Positions 43,028-51,423 of a stretch of 64,000 bases of DNA are shown here, piece by piece (positions within the stretch are counted from its first letter, which is position 1; the number at the start of each line of letters is the position of its first letter). The notes under the pieces are model-generated. The model was given only the letters and a program-made list of their open reading frames with translations, did not search any database and was not told where the DNA came from. This stretch comes from Mycobacterium montefiorense. Its GTDB lineage: Bacteria; Actinomycetota; Actinomycetes; Mycobacteriales; Mycobacteriaceae. Position numbers and translations under genes: made by a program. The stretch covers positions 920,362 through 984,361 of the forward strand of contig NZ_BFCH01000018.1 in NCBI RefSeq assembly GCF_003112775.1. The letters are read 5' to 3'.

Positions 43028-43969
43028 TCACGGGCGCTGTTTGTGCGCGGGCAGGATCTCCGGCGCGGCACGCCAGTCGTCGAGTCCGTACTCGACCGTT
43101 CCGTACGAGAGCTTCCCGCCGGTGACCTCACCCCAGTGCGCGTGATTGAGCTGGTGGATCTTGAAGCAGCCGTCGAGTGCTGTGGTGAACCCCATGGCAT
43201 CGACGGTCTGATTCACCGATTCCTTGATGAGCAGCGCAGCCACGGTGGGCAACTTGGCGATTCGACGGGCGAATTCGATGGTGCTGGCACCTAATTCGCT
43301 TGTCGCGAACACCTTGCTGACCATCCCCAGCGAGTGGGCTTCGTCGGCACCGATGCAGTCCCCGGTGAGCAGCAGCTCCTTTGCTTTGCGGGGGCCGAAC
43401 TCCCACGGATGCCCGAAATACTCGACCCCACACATGCCCAGGCGGGTACCAACGACATCGGCGAACACGGCGTCCTCGCTTGCGACAATCAGGTCGCAGC
43501 ACCAGGCCAGCATCAGGCCCGCTGACAGCACAGTGCCGTGTACCTGCGCGATGGTGATCTTGCGGAGATTGCGCCACCGCTTCGTATTTTCGAAGTAGTA
43601 ATGCCACTCCTGACGATTGCGCGACTCCACCCCACCGAACGTGCCTCCGTTGCACTGATAGGTGGGGTGTTGGTCCGGCCCGGGTGAGCGTTCCCGGACA
43701 TCGTCCGCCGATCCCAGGTCGTGGCCCGCGGAGAAGGCGGCTCCCGCTCCCCGCAGGATCACCACCCTGACCGTGTCGTCGGCTTCGGCAAGCTCGAAGG
43801 CGGCACCCAACTCGACCAGCATTCCGCGGGTCTGCGCGTTGCGCTGTTTGGGGCGATCCAGGGTGATCGCCGCGATACGACCGTCGTCGAATGTCTCGTA
43901 TCCGATGAAGTCGAATTGCGGCGCGGAACTCTCCCGGCGATCGACCGGATGGAGTCCGGTGACATTCAT
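43028..43969 (-). CDS. echA13: Enoyl-CoA hydratase EchA13
   Basis: 313 residues (Rv1935c). Crotonase signatures: GAAFSAGHDLGSADD (oxyanion loop), HGTVLSAGLMLAWCCDLIVASEDAVFAD and LGMCGVEYFGHPWEFG. It hydrates the enoyl-CoA made by FadE17/18. A loop of roughly 30 residues after the first motif (rich in Gln/Asn/Trp/Tyr) makes it longer than typical crotonases. AAAAGGAG precedes the ATG. It is the first gene of the leftward operon, directly beside the conserved control module at 44041-44134. Confidence 0.9.
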   Translation of the reverse strand: MNVTGLHPVDRRESSAPQFDFIGYETFDDGRIAAITLDRPKQRNAQTRGMLVELGAAFELAEADDTVRVVILRGAGAAFSAGHDLGSADDVRERSPGPDQHPTYQCNGGTFGGVESRNRQEWHYYFENTKRWRNLRKITIAQVHGTVLSAGLMLAWCCDLIVASEDAVFADVVGTRLGMCGVEYFGHPWEFGPRKAKELLLTGDCIGADEAHSLGMVSKVFATSELGASTIEFARRIAKLPTVAALLIKESVNQTVDAMGFTTALDGCFKIHQLNHAHWGEVTGGKLSYGTVEYGLDDWRAAPEILPAHKQRP

Positions 43970-44040
43970 GGCGGCTCCTTTTACTGCTTACTTCCCCCTG
44001 AACGGGTGACCTGTGCGAGGTTACGCGGCATTCCGTCAAG

Positions 44041-44134
44041 ATGTCCATAGCCAATACGCGCGTATTTGGAGATTGCTCCGGTAAAACCCAAGCAAATTGG
44101 CTCTTGTGTGTAGCGAAGTATCTTGCTAGTACTG
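44041..44134. promoter_or_regulatory. Mce3R-type control module, copy 1 (echA13 / mel2 divergent promoter)
   Basis: Block A ATGTCCATAGCCAATACGC (44041-44059) and block B GTATCTTGCTAGTACTG (44118-44134) recur exactly, on the opposite strand, upstream of yrbE3A. The 28 bp before block B (44090-44117) match there at 21 positions. Block A overlaps a perfect palindrome AATACGCGCGTATT (44053-44066). In M. tuberculosis Mce3R is known to bind the Rv1935c-Rv1936 gap and the mce3 promoter, so these shared blocks are the likely operator. Confidence 0.8.
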
Positions 44135-44190
44135 TGGTATACCTAGAGCAGCAGCCTCGAGGACGACGAGAAATTCAGAAGGGTTGACCC

Positions 44191-45300
44191 ATGGAGATCG
44201 GAATGTTCCTGATGCCGGCCCATCCACCGGAGCGCTCGCTCTACGACGCCACCCAATGGGACCTGGACATGATCGAGCTGGCCGATCAGCTCGGGTACGT
44301 CGAAGCGTGGGTCGGCGAACATTTCACTGTGCCCTGGGAGCCGATCTGCGCGCCCGATCTTCTGTTGGCGCAGGCACTGCTGCGGACGAAGAACATCAAG
44401 CTCGCGCCCGGCGCGCATCTGCTGCCGTACCACCACCCGGTCGAATTAGCCCATCGGGTGGCCTATTTCGACCACCTCGCGCAGGGCCGATTCATGTTGG
44501 GTGTTGGGGCCAGTGGAATTCCGGGCGACTGGGCACTGTACGACGTCGACGGAAAGAACGGCGAGCATCGCGAGATGACTCGTGAAGCGCTCGAGATCAT
44601 GTTGCGCATCTGGACCGAAGACGAGCCCTGGGAGCATCGCGGAAAGTACTGGAACGCCAACGGCATCGCGCCGATGTTCGAGGGCCTGATGAAGCGTCAT
44701 ATCAAGCCCTTCCAGAAGCCGCATCCGCCTATCGGGGTTACCGGGTTCAGTGCGGGCTCCGAGACTCTCAAACTTGCCGGCGAGCGCGGCTACCTGCCGA
44801 TGAGTCTTGACCTCAACGCCGAATACGTCGCGACGCACTGGGACGCGGTGCTGGAAGGTGCGGCGCGCAGCGGTCGGACTCCGGATCGGCGTGATTGGCG
44901 ACTAGTCCGTGAGGTTTTCGTCGCGGAGACCGATGAGCAGGCCTTCCGCTATGCCGTGGACGGCACGATGGGGCGCAACATGCGCGAATATGTACTGCCG
45001 ACGTTCCGCATGTTCGGCATGACCAAGTTCTATAAGCACAATCCGTCGGTGCCCGATGAGTACGTGACGCCGGAATACCTCGCCGAGAACACCTTCGTGG
45101 TCGGCTCGGTCGAGACGGTGGTCGACAAACTCGAGGCCACCTATGACCAGGTGGGCGGATTCGGCCACCTCCTGGTGCTGGGATTCGACTACGTCGAAAA
45201 CCCGGGGCCCTGGAAGGAGTCGCTACGGCTGCTGGCGGAAGAAGTCATGCCCAGACTCAACGCCCGCATCGCCAAGAAACCCCTCGCCGCGATCGTCTAG
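44191..45300 (+). CDS. Luciferase-like monooxygenase (Rv1936, first gene of mel2 operon)
   Basis: 369 residues from ATG 44191. LLM signatures: EIGMFLMPAHPPERSLYDATQWDL (substrate/flavin pocket start; only part quoted), LGYVEAWVGEHFTVPWEP and FDHLAQGRFMLGVGASGIPGDW. It uses reduced flavin from a partner reductase to oxygenate an unknown substrate. The mel2 locus (Rv1936-Rv1941) is reported to affect resistance to oxidative stress and persistence. The leading region holds copy 1 of the control module. The usual flavin reductase partner Rv1939 is missing here. Confidence 0.82.
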   Translation: MEIGMFLMPAHPPERSLYDATQWDLDMIELADQLGYVEAWVGEHFTVPWEPICAPDLLLAQALLRTKNIKLAPGAHLLPYHHPVELAHRVAYFDHLAQGRFMLGVGASGIPGDWALYDVDGKNGEHREMTREALEIMLRIWTEDEPWEHRGKYWNANGIAPMFEGLMKRHIKPFQKPHPPIGVTGFSAGSETLKLAGERGYLPMSLDLNAEYVATHWDAVLEGAARSGRTPDRRDWRLVREVFVAETDEQAFRYAVDGTMGRNMREYVLPTFRMFGMTKFYKHNPSVPDEYVTPEYLAENTFVVGSVETVVDKLEATYDQVGGFGHLLVLGFDYVENPGPWKESLRLLAEEVMPRLNARIAKKPLAAIV

Positions 45301-45328
45301 CGGTTTACCGGCCGGGAAGGGACACGCA

Positions 45329-47863
45329 ATGGCGGATTGTCAGGTAACCGTTGACTATTCGGACGGAACGCACAAGACGATGCCGGTGCGAGGCGACCAG
45401 ACCGTGCTGGATGCCGCCGAAGAACACGGCGTTGCCATCGTCAGCGAATGCCAAAGCGGGATTTGTGGTACCTGTGTCGCCAGCTGCACCGCCGGCCAGT
45501 ACGAGATGGGTCGCACCGAGGGCCTGTCCGACGTAGAGCGGGCAGCGCGCAAGATCCTCACTTGCCAGACGTTCACCACCTCAGATTGCCGGATCGAACT
45601 GCAGTATCCGGCCGACGACAACGCGGCGCGCCTCGTTGCTTGTGACGGCGTGGTGACCGGCATCGACTTGTTGTCGCCCAGCACCGCAGTGCTGCGGGTG
45701 GATGTCTCATCGAAGATCGGGGCACTGAACTACCAGGCCGGGCAGTTCGCCCAGCTGCAGGTACCCGGCACCAACACGTGGCGCAACTACTCCTACGCGC
45801 ATCCCGCTGACGGCAGCAGCCAACTGGAATTCATCATCCGGTTGCTGCCGGACGGGATGATGTCGAACTACCTGCGCGAGCGCGCCAGGCCGGGGGACCA
45901 TATCGCGTTGCGGTGCAGCAAGGGCGCCTTCGTTCTGCGCCCCCTCGTTCGGCCGGTGATCCTGGTCGCCGGCGGCACAGGCTTGTCGGCGATCCTGGCG
46001 ATGGCCCAGAGCCTGAGCTCGGATACCGCTCACCCCGTCTACCTGCTGTACGGAGTGACCTGCAATGAAGACCTGTGCAAGGTCGACGAGCTCAAGGCGT
46101 TGCGAGATCGCGTGACGGCCGTGCAGGTGCACATCATCGTCGCGCATCCGAACGCGCAATGGCATGGACCGACCGGGCTGGTCACGGATCTGCTGGACGA
46201 GCGAATGCTGTCCGGCGGCGACGCCGACGTCTATCTGTGCGGTCCGGCCCCGATGGTCGAAGCGACCCGAACCTGGTTGGACAACAACAGCTTTCACCGT
46301 GTTGGCCTCTATTACGAGAAATTCGTTCCCAGCGGGGTAGCGCGGCGCCGCGATCCGGCTCGACTCGACCACGCAAGTATCGACCTCGCCGAGGTACGCA
46401 GGCGCGGTCGCGGGACCGCGGTGGTCATCGGCGGCAGCATTGCCGGTATTGCCGCGGCGAAGGTGCTCACCGAGACCTTCGATCGGGTCATCGTTCTGGA
46501 AAAGGACGATCCACACCGCCGGCGCGAGGGCAGGCCGGGCGCGGCACAGGGCTGGCACCTGCACCACCTGCTGACCGCGGGGCAGATCGAGTTGGAGCGA
46601 TTCTTTCCCGGCATCGTCGACGACATGGTGCGCGAGGGCGCATTCAAGGTCGACATGGCAGCGCAATACCGAATCCGGCTGGGAGGAAGCTGGAAGAAGC
46701 CTGGCACCAGCGACATTGAGATCATCTGTGCCGGCAGGCCGTTGCTCGAGTGGTGCGTGCGGCGCCGCCTCGACGGCGAGCCGCGGATCGACTTCCGGTA
46801 CGAGTCGGAAGTGGACGACCTCGTGTTCGACCGGGCGAACAATGCCATCATCGGGGTTGCTGTCAGCAAGGACGGCGAATTCGAAGTGGTGCCGGCCGAA
46901 TTCGTCGTCGACGCATCGGGCAAGAACACCCGCGTGCCGGAGTTCCTGGACCGCATCGGCGTCGGAGCCCCCGAGGTCGAGCAGGACATCATCAACTGCT
47001 TCTACTCGACGATGCAGCACCGGGTTCCGCCGGAACGACAGTGGCAGGACAAGGTCATGGTGATCTGCTACGCGTATCGCCCCTTCGAGGACACCTACGC
47101 GGCGCAGTACTACACGGACAGCTCGCGCACTATTCTTTCGACATCGCTGGTGGCATACAACTGTTACTCGCCGCCGCGTACCGCTCGGGAGTTCCGCGAG
47201 TTCGCCGAACTGATGCCCTCGCCGGTGGTGGGCGAGAACATCGACGGATTGGAGCCGGCGTCGGCGATCTACAACTTCCGCTATCTGAACATGCTCCGGC
47301 TGCACTACGAGAAGAAGCGCCAGCTGCCGCGCGCGCTGTTGGCCGTCGGCGACGCGTTCACCAGCGCCGACCCGGTGTCGGGCTTGGGTATGAGCCTGGC
47401 GCTCAAGGAAGTTCGAGAGATGCAGGTGTTGCTGGCCAAATACGGCCCGGGGCACCGAGATCTGCCACGCCGCTACTACAAGTCGATCTCCAAGCTGGCT
47501 GACACGGCGTGGTTCGTGATCCGCGAACAAAACCTGCGCTTCGACTGGATGAAGGATGTGGACAAGAAGCGCCCGTTCTATTTCCGGGTGCTCACCTGGT
47601 ATATGGATCGTCTGACGGAACTGGTGCACGACGATCTCGACGCCTATCGCGAATTCTTGGCCGTCCTGCACCTCGTCAAGCCACCAATGGCACTGATGAC
47701 GCCACGGATCGCGAGCCGCGTCATCGGTAAGTGGGCGCGCACCCGCTTGTCGGGACAGAAGACGCTTATCGCCCGCAACTACGAAAACCGCACGGTGCCG
47801 GCCGCCGATGCCACAGACTCACTTGTGGCCGTTAGTAGTTCGGCACCCAGCTCAATCCAATAG
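45329..47863 (+). CDS. Three-domain oxygenase: ferredoxin, FAD/NAD reductase and PHBH-type monooxygenase (Rv1937)
   Basis: 844 residues from ATG 45329. Domain 1 (1-90): plant-type [2Fe-2S], Cys41, Cys46, Cys49 and Cys79. Domain 2 (about 100-335): FNR-like reductase with RNYSYAHPA (FAD), LVAGGTGLSAIL (NAD) and YLCGPAPMVEATR. Domain 3 (about 365-820): VVIGGSIAGIAAAKVL Rossmann motif and LLAVGDAFTSADPVSGLGMS, a flavin monooxygenase related to tetracycline/geranylgeranyl reductase-type enzymes. The fusion lets NAD(P)H electrons pass by flavin and iron-sulphur to an oxygenase in one chain. Starts 28 bp after Rv1936. Confidence 0.85.
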   Translation: MADCQVTVDYSDGTHKTMPVRGDQTVLDAAEEHGVAIVSECQSGICGTCVASCTAGQYEMGRTEGLSDVERAARKILTCQTFTTSDCRIELQYPADDNAARLVACDGVVTGIDLLSPSTAVLRVDVSSKIGALNYQAGQFAQLQVPGTNTWRNYSYAHPADGSSQLEFIIRLLPDGMMSNYLRERARPGDHIALRCSKGAFVLRPLVRPVILVAGGTGLSAILAMAQSLSSDTAHPVYLLYGVTCNEDLCKVDELKALRDRVTAVQVHIIVAHPNAQWHGPTGLVTDLLDERMLSGGDADVYLCGPAPMVEATRTWLDNNSFHRVGLYYEKFVPSGVARRRDPARLDHASIDLAEVRRRGRGTAVVIGGSIAGIAAAKVLTETFDRVIVLEKDDPHRRREGRPGAAQGWHLHHLLTAGQIELERFFPGIVDDMVREGAFKVDMAAQYRIRLGGSWKKPGTSDIEIICAGRPLLEWCVRRRLDGEPRIDFRYESEVDDLVFDRANNAIIGVAVSKDGEFEVVPAEFVVDASGKNTRVPEFLDRIGVGAPEVEQDIINCFYSTMQHRVPPERQWQDKVMVICYAYRPFEDTYAAQYYTDSSRTILSTSLVAYNCYSPPRTAREFREFAELMPSPVVGENIDGLEPASAIYNFRYLNMLRLHYEKKRQLPRALLAVGDAFTSADPVSGLGMSLALKEVREMQVLLAKYGPGHRDLPRRYYKSISKLADTAWFVIREQNLRFDWMKDVDKKRPFYFRVLTWYMDRLTELVHDDLDAYREFLAVLHLVKPPMALMTPRIASRVIGKWARTRLSGQKTLIARNYENRTVPAADATDSLVAVSSSAPSSIQ

Positions 47864-47885
47864 ATCCTCGACGAGAAAGGCAAAG

Positions 47886-48941
47886 ATGTCGCAGGTTCAC
47901 CGCTTCTTGGACTGCCGGGGCACCCGGATTCATGCCGTCGAAGACGGTGAGGGACCACTGGTTGTGCTGCTGCACGGGTTTCCAGAGTCCTGGTACTCGT
48001 GGCGTCATCAGATTCCCGCCCTGGCCGCCGCGGGCTACCGCGTGGTGGCGATCGACCAGCGCGGCTACGGGAGTTCGTCCAAGTACCGTGTGCAATCGGC
48101 TTACCGCATCAAGGAATTGGTCGGCGACGTCGTCGGCGTCATCGACGCTTATGGTGCCGACAGGGCCATCGTGATAGGTCATGACTGGGGTGCGCCCGTC
48201 GCGTGGACCTTCGCGTGGCTGCATCCGGACAGGTGTGCCGGCGTGGTCGGGATCAGTGTTCCGTTCGCGGGTCGCGGCGTTATCGGATTACCGGGCAGTC
48301 CCTTCGGCGAGCATCGTCCCAACGACTACCACGTGGAGCTCGCGGGCGATGGCCGTGTTTGGTACCAGGACTACTTCTCCGCACAGGACGGGATCATCGC
48401 CGAAATCGAGGAGGACGTGCGCGGGTGGCTGCTCGGGCTGACCTACACGGTCTCCGGCGAGGGGATGATCGCGGCCACCAAGGCAGCGGTCGACGCGGGC
48501 GTCGACCTCGCATCCATGGATCCCATCGACGTGATCCGCGCCGGCCCGCTCTGTATGGCGCAAGGTGCAAAGCTGAAGGACGCCTTCGTCTATCCGGAGA
48601 CGATGCCGGCGTGGCTCACCGATGTCGATGTCGATTTCTACGCCGGCGAGTTCGAACGTTCGGGCTTTGGCGGGCCGTTGAGCTTCTATCACAACATCGA
48701 CAACGACTGGCACGACCTGGCCAATCACGAAGGTAAACCACTCACGCCACCCGCATTGTTCATCGGTGGCCAGTACGACGTCGGCACCACCTGGGGCGCC
48801 GAGGCCGTCGAGCGCGCACACGAGGTGATGCCGAATTACCGCGGCACCCACATGATTGCCGATGTCGGGCACTGGATTCAGCAGGAAGCTCCCGAGGAAA
48901 CCAACCGGCTGTTGCTCGATTTCCTTGGCGGACTGAGTTAG
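47886..48941 (+). CDS. ephB: Epoxide hydrolase EphB
   Basis: 351-residue alpha/beta hydrolase (Rv1938). The oxyanion motif HGFPES is at 30-35, the nucleophile Asp100 is in GHDWGA, and the general-base His329 is in VGHW; the cap domain lies between. It opens epoxides to diols through a covalent ester. Start ATG 47886 has AGAAAGG upstream, 22 bp after the oxygenase stop. Within the operon it is expected to hydrolyse an epoxide made by the oxygenases. Length compares with 356 in M. tuberculosis. Confidence 0.92.
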   Translation: MSQVHRFLDCRGTRIHAVEDGEGPLVVLLHGFPESWYSWRHQIPALAAAGYRVVAIDQRGYGSSSKYRVQSAYRIKELVGDVVGVIDAYGADRAIVIGHDWGAPVAWTFAWLHPDRCAGVVGISVPFAGRGVIGLPGSPFGEHRPNDYHVELAGDGRVWYQDYFSAQDGIIAEIEEDVRGWLLGLTYTVSGEGMIAATKAAVDAGVDLASMDPIDVIRAGPLCMAQGAKLKDAFVYPETMPAWLTDVDVDFYAGEFERSGFGGPLSFYHNIDNDWHDLANHEGKPLTPPALFIGGQYDVGTTWGAEAVERAHEVMPNYRGTHMIADVGHWIQQEAPEETNRLLLDFLGGLS

Positions 48942-48960
48942 TAGGTTAGGTGGACTGTCG

Positions 48961-50034
48961 ATGAAAACCACCGATGTGCGGGTGCTACGGGCGATCACCG
49001 CGACTGCGGCGGGCCAACCCGTTGTCGTCAACGATGATTCGGGCGGCGACGGGTATCTCGTCTGCGCGGGCGACGCCGCGACCCCTGCGCTGCTGGCCTT
49101 CATGATTCGCCATACCTCCGGCTATGTGCGGGCCGCGCTGCCGGGTTCGGAATGCGAGCGGCTGAACCTCCCGCCGATGTGCCACCGGAACCCACAGCTC
49201 TGCGTATCGGTCGACGTTCGCGGTACGGGCACGGGAATCTCGGCAAGCGATCGCGCCCGCACCATCGCCGCATTGGCGTCCGGCGCATCGCAGGCTTCGG
49301 ATTTCCTACGCCCGGGACACGTGGTCCCAGTGCAGGCCAGCAGGGATGGGGTGCTTGACCGGCCCGGCGCTGCCGAGGCGGCTGTCGACCTCGCAAGCCT
49401 TGCAGGACGGCGGCGTGCTGCCGCGCTGTGCGAGATCGTCTCGCGGCGCAATCCCGCGCAGCTGGCCCATGGTGTTGAGCTGACCGAATTCGCCGTCGAA
49501 CACGGGCTGGCCGTCGTCTCGATCGCCGAGCTGGTGGCGTATCGGCGCCGGACCGAGCCGCAAGTGGTGCGGCTGACCGAGACCGTCCTGCCGACCTGGG
49601 CCGGCGCCTCGTGCGTCATCGGTTTTCGGGACGTCCACAATGGTGGCGAGCATCTGGCGATGATCATCGGCTCGGCAGACGCCGGAGTGCCTGTGCCGCT
49701 TCATGTTCACGTCGAGTGCCTGACCGGGGATGTGTTCGGCTCGAAGGCGTGCGCGTGCGGCGGCGAACTCAACAGCGCGCTGACGCGGATGTCGGCCCAG
49801 GGCAGCGGCGTGGTTGTCTACCTACGTCCATCCGGACGGCCGCGGGCCTGTGGCTTGTTCGCCCGGCGCGATGCGGCCGGCGACCCGATGCCGGAGACCG
49901 TGGCATGGATCCTGCGCGATCTCGGCTTGTACGCCCTCAAACTCTCCGATGACATGCCAGGATTTGGCCTGGTGATGTTTGGGGCCATTCGCGAGCACGG
50001 CATAGGAACTGAAACGTTGGCGGTCGCGGGGTGA
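48961..50034 (+). CDS. ribA1: RibA1, degenerate DHBP synthase/GTP cyclohydrolase II-like protein
   Basis: 357 residues (Rv1940). The DHBP-synthase half (about 1-190) keeps MIRHTSGYV, GTGTGISASDRA and RPGHVVPVQA, but the acidic loop (normally DRENEGDL) reads SGGDGYL. The cyclohydrolase half keeps the zinc-cysteine pattern ECLTGDVFGSKACACG, yet the catalytic loop after it (normally R-x-x-GRGIG) is replaced by RPSGRPRACG. Riboflavin synthesis by this copy is therefore doubtful; a housekeeping ribA2 should exist elsewhere. It may bind nucleotides or supply another function for mel2 flavoenzymes. Its stop overlaps the SDR start (GTGA). Confidence 0.8.
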   Translation: MKTTDVRVLRAITATAAGQPVVVNDDSGGDGYLVCAGDAATPALLAFMIRHTSGYVRAALPGSECERLNLPPMCHRNPQLCVSVDVRGTGTGISASDRARTIAALASGASQASDFLRPGHVVPVQASRDGVLDRPGAAEAAVDLASLAGRRRAAALCEIVSRRNPAQLAHGVELTEFAVEHGLAVVSIAELVAYRRRTEPQVVRLTETVLPTWAGASCVIGFRDVHNGGEHLAMIIGSADAGVPVPLHVHVECLTGDVFGSKACACGGELNSALTRMSAQGSGVVVYLRPSGRPRACGLFARRDAAGDPMPETVAWILRDLGLYALKLSDDMPGFGLVMFGAIREHGIGTETLAVAG

Positions 50035-50801
50035 GCCATCCAGACCTGGCCGGTAAAGCGGCGATCGTCACCGGGGCAGGGGCCGGGATCGGCCTCGCGG
50101 TGGCGCAGCGGCTTGCCACCGAGGGTTGCAGCGTACTGTGCGCGGACATCGACGGCGCTGCCGCCGAAACCGCCGCAACCAAGATCGGTTCTGGTGCAAT
50201 CGGTTATCAGGTCGATGTCAGCACCGAAGAGCAGGTCATCGGTATGGTCGACGCCTGCGTCGAGTCGTTCGGCGGTGTGGACAAATTGGTCGCCAATGCC
50301 GGCGTCGTTCATTTCGCTTCCCTGATCGAGACGCGGGTCGAAGACTTCGACCGGGTCATCGCGGTCAACTTGCGCGGCGCATGGCTGTGCACCAAACATG
50401 CCGCGCCAAAGATGGTCGAGCGGGGCGGGGGAGCCATCGTCAACATGTCATCGTTGGCCGGCCATATCGGGGTGGGCGGCAGTGCGGCCTACGGCGTGTC
50501 CAAGGCCGCGATCAGCCACCTCAGCCGCGTCACCGCCGCCGAGCTGCGCTCGTCCAACATCCGGTCGAACGCGCTATTGCCCGCATTCGTCGACACCCCG
50601 ATGCAGCAGACCGCGATGACGATGTTCGACGAAGCGCTCGGAGAAGGCGGCGCGCGCGAGCTCATTGCCCGCCTGCAGGGCCGCATGGCCGCACCCGAGG
50701 AGATGGCCAGTATCGTGGCCTTCCTGTTGTCCGACGATGCGTCGATGATCACCGGAACCACGCAGATCGCCGACGGCGGAACCATCGCCGCACTGTGGTG
50801 A
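50031..50801 (+). CDS. Short-chain dehydrogenase/reductase (Rv1941)
   Basis: 256-residue classical SDR from GTG 50031, overlapping ribA1 by 4 bp. VTGAGAGIGLAVAQRLATEG binds NAD(P), NAGVVHF is the structural motif, and the catalytic residues lie in MSSLAGHIGVGGSAAYGVSKAA (Ser...Tyr-x3-Lys; partial). Last conserved gene of the mel2 operon. It probably oxidises the diol or alcohol formed by the upstream enzymes (inference from order). Confidence 0.87.
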   Translation: MSHPDLAGKAAIVTGAGAGIGLAVAQRLATEGCSVLCADIDGAAAETAATKIGSGAIGYQVDVSTEEQVIGMVDACVESFGGVDKLVANAGVVHFASLIETRVEDFDRVIAVNLRGAWLCTKHAAPKMVERGGGAIVNMSSLAGHIGVGGSAAYGVSKAAISHLSRVTAAELRSSNIRSNALLPAFVDTPMQQTAMTMFDEALGEGGARELIARLQGRMAAPEEMASIVAFLLSDDASMITGTTQIADGGTIAALW

Positions 50802-50834
50802 GCGGCCGCGGTGTTTCGCCGTAGGTTGGTGATC

Positions 50835-51326
50835 GTGACTGGTTGGAAAGAGTTCACCGAAGCCGCCCCGCACATCGCCGCCATCTTCGCGCGCCGCCAC
50901 GCTGATGCGGGCAACCTGTGCATGCTCGGCACCCTGCGCTCCGACGGATTCCCGCGGATAAGCCCAATCGAGCCGCGGTTCTTCGAAGATCAGCTGTGGA
51001 TTTCTGGCATGCCGGGCACCACGAAGTTCAGGGACCTCGCGCGCGATCCGCGCTTCTGCCTCCACACCGCGACCGTCGACACCGAGGTCAAAGACGGCGA
51101 TGCGAAATTGTGGGGCATCGTCGACGATGTCCAAGACAAGGCCATGCATCAACGGTTCGCCGAGGACCTGTTCCGCCAAAGCGGCTTTGACATCAGGGGT
51201 CAACACTTCGATCACTGTTATCGTGCCGATTTGATTGGCGGCTCTGCGGTGCAGGTCGCTGATGGCCACCTGGACATCACAATCTGGAAGCCCGGCGAGT
51301 CGGAGCGCGTCGTACGGAAGCACTAG
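50835..51326 (+). CDS. Pyridoxamine-5'-phosphate oxidase-like split-barrel protein
   Basis: 163 residues from GTG 50835. The split beta-barrel is indicated by LCMLGTLRSDGFPRISPIEPRFFEDQLWIS, then MPGTTKFRDLARDPRFCLHTATVD: the PNPOx/F420-dependent reductase superfamily. It binds FMN, F420 or heme-type ligands; the cofactor is not obvious. It begins 33 bp after Rv1941 and may extend the mel2 operon, possibly substituting in part for the missing Rv1939 flavin-binding protein (speculative). Not present at this place in H37Rv. Confidence 0.72.
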   Translation: MTGWKEFTEAAPHIAAIFARRHADAGNLCMLGTLRSDGFPRISPIEPRFFEDQLWISGMPGTTKFRDLARDPRFCLHTATVDTEVKDGDAKLWGIVDDVQDKAMHQRFAEDLFRQSGFDIRGQHFDHCYRADLIGGSAVQVADGHLDITIWKPGESERVVRKH

Positions 51327-51423
51327 GGGACCGACACCAAACTCTGTAATCGCTTGTGTCACTTTGATTTCAGTGGTCACATCGGGCGGATTCTTGTCGG
51401 TGGCCCTTTCTACGATTTGAGGT

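Noticed and set aside
45707..47671. 654-codon open frame on the minus strand
   Set aside because: It lies wholly inside the well-supported three-domain oxygenase gene and has no recognisable domain; long antisense frames are common in high-G+C DNA.
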